From Fimbriimonadales bacterium (GTDB taxonomy: Bacteria > Armatimonadota > Fimbriimonadia > Fimbriimonadales > Fimbriimonadaceae), in the NCBI GenBank assembly GCA_026392145.1, contig JAPLCS010000368.1:1-9168 (forward strand): DNA of 9,168 nt, given 5' to 3'. This document shows, one piece after another, positions 1 to 5,998 of this stretch. The position numbers and the translations under genes were made by a program. Positions within the stretch are counted from its first letter, which is position 1. Each line of letters begins with the position of its first letter. Under the pieces are notes generated by a model that did no database searches, was not told the DNA's origin, and was given only the letters and a program-made list of their open reading frames with translations.

Positions 1-2
1 GC

Positions 3-752
3 CGTGAGCCAACGACGAACCAGATGGTTTTTTATGATGCCGATGGTAAAGGTATGTTGCAGACTGCCGTACATAGTTTGCTTGGGCAGTCCGTTCGTAC
101 CGGTGAGTCGGGAGATGGTGCTGAAGATCCTCAGTTGACAAGTTTGCTTTGGCGTTTGGATCCTTATGCAGGTGGTTTGGGAACGTCTAATCCTGACGAA
201 CGCCGAGTCAAAGCGATTGCGGCAATTGCTGGTGCGTTTAGTTCAAAGCCGAAAATGCGCTACGCCGCCGCCATGTTCCAGTGCGCACTGAGTGCGGAGC
301 GGGGCAAGGCAATCTACCTTAAGCGGCGATTTTTGCCGTTTGGAAATGGAGAGTTCGTTGAACCGATGCTTGGGGTCCGAAAGGCTCTTTTTGCGCTCAC
401 ACAGGATTCCATTGTTGACCCTGTTTTGACCAACTGGCAGTCAGAAGTTCGCTGTTATGGGGATAAACCGGTATGGTTGCAAAACGAAGGTAACTCACTT
501 CAATTGATTTGGAATGTTCGTGATAAATTGTTGGGGACGATTAGGTTGGAATCAGCCTATAAGATTTTCATGTCAAGTCGAACCAATATTCAATCAATCA
601 TAGTTGATAATCAGATAGGGTCTCAGGAGATTAAGTATCAGCCGATGCAGATCGAACAGTGCTCGATGCACTTGTTTGTGCCCGAATGGGCGAAGCCTTT
701 CCCCATGACAGTACTGCCACCAACCTATTTTGAGTCTAAGTCGCAGTTATAA
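3..752 (+). CDS. Unrecognised protein, 3' part only (5' end outside window)
   Basis: I do not recognise this family and assign no function. The first ATG in the window is at 24, but the frame is open upstream to the window edge (in-frame codons read R-E-P-T-T-N-Q before it) and no Shine-Dalgarno sequence precedes it. The gene therefore most likely starts outside and this is its C-terminal part, about 249 residues. The visible part looks like a soluble mixed alpha/beta protein. It has an Ala-rich helical stretch (AIAAIAGAF, then RYAAAMFQCALSAERGK) and a beta-rich C-terminal half with alternating hydrophobic residues (SLQLIWNVRD, IQSIIVDN). There is no membrane segment, signal peptide or obvious catalytic motif. 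It ends Leu-stop inside a TTATAA palindrome that is also the Leu-stop end of the convergent nadB gene, so the two genes abut with no spacer or terminator between them. The reading frame is real, judging from its length, its clean abutment and its normal codon use. Confidence 0.72.
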   Translation, partial: REPTTNQMVFYDADGKGMLQTAVHSLLGQSVRTGESGDGAEDPQLTSLLWRLDPYAGGLGTSNPDERRVKAIAAIAGAFSSKPKMRYAAAMFQCALSAERGKAIYLKRRFLPFGNGEFVEPMLGVRKALFALTQDSIVDPVLTNWQSEVRCYGDKPVWLQNEGNSLQLIWNVRDKLLGTIRLESAYKIFMSSRTNIQSIIVDNQIGSQEIKYQPMQIEQCSMHLFVPEWAKPFPMTVLPPTYFESKSQL

Positions 753-2249
753 CAGATCGCTGTTGTAGTGAAGCCCGATGTTTTCGGTTCGCTTGATAGC
801 TCCGTTGACCACGTATTTTGCGGCAATCAAGAGGTTCCATGTTTCTAGTGGGTGGGTGGAGAATGGGGCCCTGGGCAATCGTTCATATTCTTTGAATAGC
901 TTTTCGATTTCCTTTTGAGCTTTCAGAAGTCCGTCGTTGGTTCTTACGATGGCTGCTTCCTTCATCATGATATTTTGGAGGGATCGTCGAATACGGACCG
1001 AATCTGCCTCGGGAATGCACTTCCACGCGGGCAGGTCAATGGCTTCTGGAAGTTCAACTTTATTGTCCTCTGCGGTGAGTTTTTCACTTGCGGATTTGGC
1101 GAAGACCATCGCTTCGAGGAGGGAATTGCTTGCAAGACGGTTGGCACCGTGAACGCCTGTGCGAGCAACTTCTCCCGCAGCAAACAGCCCCGGTATTGAG
1201 GTTTGACCATGGATGTCGGTTTTGACCCCACCGCACGAGTAGTGCTGCGCAGGGACAACGGGTATCCAATCTCGATCAATTTCGAGGTCAATGGATTTTA
1301 GTTTTTCGTAGATGGTGGGAAATTCACTTTGAATTTCTTGGGAAGGGAGGTGCGTGATATCAAGGTAAACGCACCAAGTACTTTGCTTGCGCATTTCGGA
1401 TTCGATAGCTCTGGCAACAATATCGCGGGGAGCAAGTTCGAGTCGCTCATCGTAATCGTACATGAACCTCCGACCTAAGTGATTTCTCAGGGTCCCGCCG
1501 TGACCACGCACCGCTTCGGTGATGAGAAAGCTCCGCATCTGCGGGTGGTAAAGCGTGGTTGGGTGGAATTGCATGAACTCCATTTCCAAAATTTCTGCCC
1601 CGGCTTCGTGAGCTAATCCAATTCCATCTCCGGTTGCAACGCGAGGATTGGTAGTGTGTTGGTAGACCCGACCGCAACCACCGGTCGCAAGCATGACCGC
1701 TTGGGCGCCGAAGCATCGGAAACCGAGTCCGTCGACGTGGGCAGCTACGCCGATGCATCGACCGCCTTGAAGAAGGAGACTGGTGACAAAGCTTCGTTCA
1801 AAGACGGAAATATTGGGGTGATTGTGCACGGCTTCTACGACGGTGCGTTCAACTTCCCAACCCGTTTTATCAGCGTGCTTAACGATGCGATGTCGACTGT
1901 GCCCCCCTTCTTTTCCGAGCGAGAGTTCTTCTCCGTTATGGTCGAAATTTGCGCCTAAAGAGATGAGCCACTCTACGGCACTGGGAGCATTTTGGACGAG
2001 GAATCGAACCGCTTCTTGGTCATTGAGACCTGCTCCAGCCACTAAGGTGTCTGTTTCATGAAGATGCCAGTCGTCGGACTCGCCTACGGCAGCTGCAATT
2101 CCGCCCTGAGCCCACTGCGTGTTCGAGTCGGTTATCTCCGCCTTAGTAATCACGCACACCTTGCCGTGGTCTGCGATGGAGAGTGCAAAGCTTAGTCCCG
2201 CTAGGCCGCTACCGACCACGATGTAGTCAAATTTCTCGAGGGGAATCAT
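747..2249 (-). CDS. nadB: L-aspartate oxidase NadB
   Basis: FAD-dependent cytoplasmic enzyme that oxidises L-aspartate to iminoaspartate, which NadA condenses with dihydroxyacetone phosphate to make quinolinate for NAD. The 500 residues follow the succinate dehydrogenase/fumarate reductase flavoprotein fold. A Rossmann dinucleotide motif GSGLAGLSFAL lies at 13-23, the FAD/loop segment TQWAQGGIAAA at 44-54, EGGHSRHRI at 114-122, EFMQFHPT at 224-231, RGHGG at 248-252, APRDIV at 273-278, HYSCGG at 336-341 and GANRLASNSLLE at 368-379. E114, H229, R275, H336 and R371 line up at near-constant offset with the E. coli residues I recall as E121, H244, R290, H351 and R386. A helical C-terminal domain covers about 410-500. 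It stops just after the conserved HY..D motif (HYNSDLL), so it lacks the short tail of the 540-residue E. coli protein. The ATG overlaps the upstream gene's TGA as ATGA, with only a distant AAGG as possible ribosome-binding site, so translational coupling is likely. No nadA or nadC is visible here. Confidence 0.97.
   Translation of the reverse strand: MIPLEKFDYIVVGSGLAGLSFALSIADHGKVCVITKAEITDSNTQWAQGGIAAAVGESDDWHLHETDTLVAGAGLNDQEAVRFLVQNAPSAVEWLISLGANFDHNGEELSLGKEGGHSRHRIVKHADKTGWEVERTVVEAVHNHPNISVFERSFVTSLLLQGGRCIGVAAHVDGLGFRCFGAQAVMLATGGCGRVYQHTTNPRVATGDGIGLAHEAGAEILEMEFMQFHPTTLYHPQMRSFLITEAVRGHGGTLRNHLGRRFMYDYDERLELAPRDIVARAIESEMRKQSTWCVYLDITHLPSQEIQSEFPTIYEKLKSIDLEIDRDWIPVVPAQHYSCGGVKTDIHGQTSIPGLFAAGEVARTGVHGANRLASNSLLEAMVFAKSASEKLTAEDNKVELPEAIDLPAWKCIPEADSVRIRRSLQNIMMKEAAIVRTNDGLLKAQKEIEKLFKEYERLPRAPFSTHPLETWNLLIAAKYVVNGAIKRTENIGLHYNSDLL
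2246..2249 (-). promoter_or_regulatory. ATGA stop/start overlap, likely translational coupling
   Basis: On the minus strand the last three bases of the glycoside hydrolase gene (TGA) and the first three of nadB (ATG) overlap as ATGA. The nearest purine-rich match upstream of the nadB start is AAGG, about ten bases before the ATG, which is a weak and distant ribosome-binding site. Re-initiation by terminating ribosomes is therefore a reasonable reading. Confidence 0.7.
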
Positions 2250-4612
2250 TTTTTGGTCGCCTTGATGGCGTAGTCGTGTTCCATGGCTGGCAATTCGACT
2301 CGAAGTTTGCCGTCAAGACCTACACGGTTTATGACTGTTGTTTCGATTTTGCCTGTCCAGGTATTCCACACTTCGCACTTCCAGTTGCCTGCTGCAAGTC
2401 CTTCTATTCCGATGATCGAAGGAGGAATTGCGGAGGTCTGTTCTTTTAATACGCATAATTTGCCCCACTTGCGTTCATCGCTTCGCAGCCATACGAGGGC
2501 CGTGGTGTCTCCTATGGCTCCCCAGCCGATGAGAGGAGGAATCGGTTTTGTGACGAGGTCTTTGAATCTGAAGGTAGACATGACCCAATCTGAGCCCGGG
2601 TTTCGAACAATAAATGTGTGTTTTCCGGCGGGGATGGTGACTTGATAGACACCGTTGTACTGGGTAAGCGTTGTTCCGCTCTGGTTTCCGTCGGAGTCCT
2701 TGAAGTCTCGATTGAGGATTATGGACCCGTCCAATTCGTATTGAAGTCCTGCGCCACCGTAGCCGGAAACGCCAGTAACGACCGTTTCGAATTTAGTTGG
2801 TGTAGGCAAGTCAACCGTGAATGTGAGTGGGTTGTACCACGTTGGGTGATTGACTTTTCCGTGAAGCAGGCTAGTGACAGGAAAATCGCATTTCGCTCCC
2901 GCTGAAGAGATTTTTACCGATTGTGGTCGGTTTGATGGGGAATCTGCCCATTCTTGTGGACCGTTTGCGAAGGATAGGTCTTGGCGCAGGGGCGGATTTG
3001 GTTTTGTCACATAGGTGAAGGTTGGTTGAGTTTGCCTAAAGTTTTCTTTGTCCCACTCGATCCCGTTGACGAATAGTGATGCTGGTTTCCAGAGTGAATA
3101 GAGGTTTTTGGGTGCGATATGACTGTCCCACCACCATGGTTGGCTTGCTCCGCTTGCACCCATTGCAATGGATAGCCAGAGTGGATCGTGAATTTGGTAG
3201 CCAAGGGGATCATCGTCGGCACGTGGTCCTCCTGCATCTGCTCCAATTTCACCGACGTAGTGTGGCTTGCCCCAGTTGCCCTTTCGGGATTGTTGAACCG
3301 CCGCTTGGCTGAGCACTTCGGGGTTCATGTAAGAGTGGGTTTGGATGAAGTCTATTCCGTTGAGAAGGTCAATGTCCTTTACCCCTGCCGAATTGGAAAA
3401 ACTGGTGGTAATGAGATGGTCATAGGGATCCATTGCTCTCAGCTCTTTTGCCATTTGCTGGTGCCAAGCTTTCACTGGCTCGGTTGTAAATCCAGTAACG
3501 AGATCAACCTCATTCCAAAACTCCCACGCATAGATGGTGGGGTCGGCGGCATAACGACCGATGAGGTAACGCAGTTTTGATTTGTACAGCTCATCCATAG
3601 ATGGGCTTTCCCAGAATTCGGAGGGAGTGTGGAGCACACCGCCGTTCGCGATGTTTTGTGGTGTCTCCTCCCATGCGTTGTACGCATCTTTTTCTCGCAA
3701 TACGTTGTATGACTCGATGCAGAACTTGATTCTCATTCCGTTGTTGCGAGCCAGATTGACCACATGGTCCAGCCGGTATAGGTTTTCGATGTTAAATTGC
3801 CCCATTCCTTTACCGTCTTTTGATTTACCGGGGAGTTCAAGGGCAAAAGTTGTCCAATGGGGGCTTAGCCAAACGCGGAAAACATTCGCTCCATTTTTGG
3901 CAAACTCGGGTATCCATTGGTCAAAGTTGAATGTGCCCTTGTCCCCGCCCCAACAGATGTTCGATCCGATTGGGAAGAAACTTTTACCTTCTGATGTGGT
4001 GAAGTATTTCTTGTCGAGGTTGCTTACCTTTACGAAGCCCGTGGAGGTGATTTCATTGCCAGAAGGTGGAGTACCGGTGACTGTGAGTTCCTTTGAAAAC
4101 GTAGTTGAATTACGATCTTTGGCGGTGATTGAAAGTTTGTGAGTGCCTTGTTCGATGAGGGATAGATTGACTTTCCATTGGGGCTTTCCTGCGCGGGTGA
4201 TGACTTCTTTGTCGCCATTGAGCGCTCGCGTGCAGTTATAGGAGAAGTAGCAAGGTAGCGAGAAAGTCTTGCCTGAGGGTTGGGTGACATCTAGTCTGAC
4301 TTCTATGTCTTTGGCATCGAAGGGATTATCAAATGTCGCAGTCATGTCAAGAGTCAAGACTTGAGGTTCGTAGATGGGAATCGTTGCTTTCGGGAGGGTT
4401 ACCGAATTGATGTTGAGTGGCTCTTGGCTTCGGTAGGGGGTGATGATGGTTGAAAAGTGGGTTATTGAAGCGTTTTTGTGCCTGTTTATACTGGATAGTC
4501 TGCCTATCAGGGGTGGCAGGTCGGGTGCCACTGTGGTGTGGGTCAGGGCGGCGATAAAGAGCACTATCATCAACTCTTTGAATCTACTTGAATCTGAGAC
4601 TTTGAATCCCAA
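2246..4612 (-). CDS. Secreted multidomain glycoside hydrolase, GH5-like barrel
   Basis: Probable exported polysaccharide-degrading enzyme of the GH-A clan (cellulase/mannanase type); the substrate cannot be read from sequence. Taking the TTG at 4612 as start gives 788 residues: a basic N-region with K4, R10 and K12, a hydrophobic core at 15-29 (MIVLFIAALTHTTVA), an Ig-like beta domain at about 65-180 resembling the N-terminal domain (DUF5060-like) of many such enzymes, a barrel at about 190-520, a beta-sandwich or carbohydrate-binding-like domain at about 560-685 (YELDGS, GKHTFIVRN), and a small C-terminal domain at about 690-788 containing EVWNTWTGK. Catalytic candidates are E368 in AWEFWNEVD (acid/base) and E455 in YVGEIGAD (nucleophile), with THSY at 425-428 and a WWW cluster at 493-495 for substrate stacking. 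Start choice is uncertain. TTG at 4612 has no ribosome-binding site, whereas ATG at 4570 (M15) has a weak AAAGAG but would leave the signal peptide without positive charge. It overlaps nadB by four bases. Confidence 0.88.
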   Translation of the reverse strand: MGFKVSDSSRFKELMIVLFIAALTHTTVAPDLPPLIGRLSSINRHKNASITHFSTIITPYRSQEPLNINSVTLPKATIPIYEPQVLTLDMTATFDNPFDAKDIEVRLDVTQPSGKTFSLPCYFSYNCTRALNGDKEVITRAGKPQWKVNLSLIEQGTHKLSITAKDRNSTTFSKELTVTGTPPSGNEITSTGFVKVSNLDKKYFTTSEGKSFFPIGSNICWGGDKGTFNFDQWIPEFAKNGANVFRVWLSPHWTTFALELPGKSKDGKGMGQFNIENLYRLDHVVNLARNNGMRIKFCIESYNVLREKDAYNAWEETPQNIANGGVLHTPSEFWESPSMDELYKSKLRYLIGRYAADPTIYAWEFWNEVDLVTGFTTEPVKAWHQQMAKELRAMDPYDHLITTSFSNSAGVKDIDLLNGIDFIQTHSYMNPEVLSQAAVQQSRKGNWGKPHYVGEIGADAGGPRADDDPLGYQIHDPLWLSIAMGASGASQPWWWDSHIAPKNLYSLWKPASLFVNGIEWDKENFRQTQPTFTYVTKPNPPLRQDLSFANGPQEWADSPSNRPQSVKISSAGAKCDFPVTSLLHGKVNHPTWYNPLTFTVDLPTPTKFETVVTGVSGYGGAGLQYELDGSIILNRDFKDSDGNQSGTTLTQYNGVYQVTIPAGKHTFIVRNPGSDWVMSTFRFKDLVTKPIPPLIGWGAIGDTTALVWLRSDERKWGKLCVLKEQTSAIPPSIIGIEGLAAGNWKCEVWNTWTGKIETTVINRVGLDGKLRVELPAMEHDYAIKATKK

Positions 4613-4695
4613 TTTGTGAGTTCAAAGGCAAAGAAAATTGCAAAAACTTCTGCTAAGTGGGTTTTGAATTTAACGGGGTCGGTTATGCTTGGGAA
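4570..4695. promoter_or_regulatory. Divergent start region between glycoside hydrolase and amidohydrolase genes
   Basis: This is the only place in the window where two genes point away from each other, so promoters for both the leftward operon and the rightward amidohydrolase pair should lie here. It is 44 bases long if the outermost starts (TTG 4612, GTG 4657) are used and 125 bases if the inner ATGs (4570, 4696) are. I see no convincing -35/-10 pair on either strand. The heptamer TTGAATC occurs three times on the plus strand (4578-4584, 4588-4594, 4602-4608), with a near copy TTGAATT at 4664-4670. Confidence 0.45.
4578..4608. repeat. Three direct copies of TTGAATC
   Basis: TTGAATC is repeated at 4578-4584, 4588-4594 and 4602-4608, with start-to-start spacings of 10 and 14 bases. 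On the minus strand this reads GATTCAA. If the glycoside hydrolase starts at the TTG, the repeats are coding (residues 2-12, the S/F/K/R-rich N-region). If it starts at ATG 4570, they sit in its 5' leader and could be operator half-sites. The copies are exact, but the motif is short enough for chance. Confidence 0.4.
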
Positions 4696-5976
4696 ATGCA
4701 TTTGGTTGGCCTTTTATTTTTGAGCCATTTGAGTCATTCCGCCACTGTCAATTGTCAGGCTGAACCGGTGACCGTTTTTACTGACGCTACGGTTGTATTA
4801 AGGGAAGGAAAGACGATTTCTAATGGAATGGTGGTAATTCAGGGAGAGAAGATTATCTCTGTTTCTGAGAGTGGTACGGTTCCAACTGATGCGAAAGTGA
4901 TTTCTTTGAAAGGAAAGACCATCTATCCGGGTTTCATTGATGGCTATGTGGGCAAGGGCGTTAAATCGCCACCTGCACCTTCTGAAGCAGGGAAGCCGAA
5001 TAACACTATTGCAGCACCATCTAGCCTTTGGGTTGGGAATCGAAAGGGAATTGCTCCCGAGTGGAAAGCATCGGAGAACTTGGATTTTTCGCCAGATTCG
5101 AGCGATTTGAAGAATGGGTTCACTGCGGGTTACTTAAGTTATGGTTCTGGTGGCATGAAGGGAATCGGAGCGGTTGTAGCTTATTCTGATTCCAAGGTAG
5201 CCGGGCGGATTTTGAATAAAGAGCTTGGGTGCGGGATGTCGTTTAAGTCGGGAAGCGGAACTGGATATCCGAGCAATATTCTTGGCCAGATTGCTTTGTT
5301 GAGACAGGTTCTTGCGGATGCTAAGTCAGTTGCTGATGGAGGAAAGCTTTTTGAAGGAGACCGACCGAGTTGGATGAATTCTTTGGATGCGTTGCAACCT
5401 ATGATTAAGAAAGAGCAACCCGTATTTTTTGAAGCCAATTTGGAGAGGGAAATTGAGCGCGCTTATCGTCTCCAATCAGAATTTGGGTTCAAGATGGTTT
5501 TAGTTGGCGGACGGGATGCGTACAAATGGTCTGCGCTGGTGGGACAGTCTAAGACACCGGTCATCTTGAATATGGATTTGCCTAGTGAACCTAGCATGAC
5601 TATTTCTCCGACGGATACGACCCCACAAGAGTTTAAGGTGCAACGATACGAACTTTGGCAGGCTCAGATGACGACTCCCAAAGTGCTAGCTGATTTAGGG
5701 ATCGATTTGGCATTTACCTCGGGAAGCTCTGGTAGCGAGTTCTGGACAAATGTGAGAAAGAGTGGGCTAACTGAAGTTCAAGTTCTTAGAGGGCTGACGA
5801 CGATTCCTGCCAAGTTGTTGGGAGTTGAGGCTGAATTGGGTTCGATTGAGGCTGGAAAACGAGCCAGTATTGTCATTGCAAGCGGACCTCTTTTGGACGC
5901 TGAGACCAAGATAGAGCAGGTGTGGGTGAGTGGAAAGCAAATGTTCCCGAAACCTGAGGAGAAGCCAAGCAAGTAA
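4696..5976 (+). CDS. Exported amidohydrolase-fold protein lacking metal ligands (putative pseudoenzyme)
   Basis: Single amidohydrolase-superfamily domain of the imidazolonepropionase-like type, 426 residues from ATG 4696. A hydrophobic N-terminus (MHLVGLLFLSHLSHS) looks like a signal peptide, though weakly charged. An alternative GTG at 4657 would add 13 residues with an acidic N-region and has no ribosome-binding site, so I prefer the ATG. The fold markers are present: the N-terminal beta-sandwich strand VVIQGEKIISV (46-56), YPGFID (77-82) at the end of barrel strand 1, and the closing LGSIEAGKRASIVI (381-394). The metal site is gone. The residues that should be HxH after PGFID are Y84 and G86, the third His position is N248 (PVFFEANLE), the fourth is about G271 (VLVGGRDAY), and the metal Asp position is G343 (AFTSGSSG). 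It is most similar in layout to the C-terminal half of the next gene, 22 bases downstream and presumably co-transcribed. A hydrolytic role is unlikely; a structural, binding or regulatory partner role is inference. Confidence 0.85.
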   Translation: MHLVGLLFLSHLSHSATVNCQAEPVTVFTDATVVLREGKTISNGMVVIQGEKIISVSESGTVPTDAKVISLKGKTIYPGFIDGYVGKGVKSPPAPSEAGKPNNTIAAPSSLWVGNRKGIAPEWKASENLDFSPDSSDLKNGFTAGYLSYGSGGMKGIGAVVAYSDSKVAGRILNKELGCGMSFKSGSGTGYPSNILGQIALLRQVLADAKSVADGGKLFEGDRPSWMNSLDALQPMIKKEQPVFFEANLEREIERAYRLQSEFGFKMVLVGGRDAYKWSALVGQSKTPVILNMDLPSEPSMTISPTDTTPQEFKVQRYELWQAQMTTPKVLADLGIDLAFTSGSSGSEFWTNVRKSGLTEVQVLRGLTTIPAKLLGVEAELGSIEAGKRASIVIASGPLLDAETKIEQVWVSGKQMFPKPEEKPSK

Positions 5977-5988
5977 CGAGCGGAACGC

Positions 5989-5994
5989 AAGGAG
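5989..5994 (+). promoter_or_regulatory. Shine-Dalgarno AAGGAG for the tandem amidohydrolase
   Basis: A perfect AAGGAG lies 4 bases before ATG 5999 and 7 bases before the adjacent in-frame ATG 6002. It fixes the start here rather than at the in-frame ATG 5930 inside the preceding gene. It is one of the few strong ribosome-binding sites in the window. Confidence 0.85.
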
Positions 5995-5998
5995 ATTT

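Noticed and set aside
24..26. ATG 24 as the true start of the left-edge gene
   Set aside because: There is no Shine-Dalgarno sequence before it and the frame is open to the window edge, so a truncated gene is more likely. It cannot be fully excluded.
36..56. DADGKG near the left edge as an EF-hand or dockerin calcium loop
   Set aside because: The segment lacks the rest of the loop and the flanking helices, and no second copy follows. It is more like an ordinary beta-turn.
915..2061. Plus-strand and alternate-frame open frames inside nadB
   Set aside because: They lie wholly within a well-supported nadB, their predicted proteins are Arg/Ser/Cys-rich without recognisable motifs, and they have no ribosome-binding sites.
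3582..4142. 186-codon plus-strand open frame inside the glycoside hydrolase gene
   Set aside because: It is antisense to the catalytic barrel region carrying E368, has no domain and no ribosome-binding site, and its length fits chance opposite a biased coding strand.
4638..4689. TTGCAA and TATGCT as a promoter for the amidohydrolase pair
   Set aside because: The two elements are not spaced by 16-18 bases, and no better partner is seen for either.
5930..5998. Longer start of the tandem amidohydrolase at ATG 5930
   Set aside because: It would overlap the preceding gene by 47 bases and bury the signal peptide. AAGGAG at 5989-5994 and the MMKRIQLF signal start at 5999/6002 are far better.
5977..5998. 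Possible terminator or separate promoter between the two amidohydrolase genes
   Set aside because: The gap is only 22 bases, with no hairpin or -10/-35 pair, so co-transcription is simpler.
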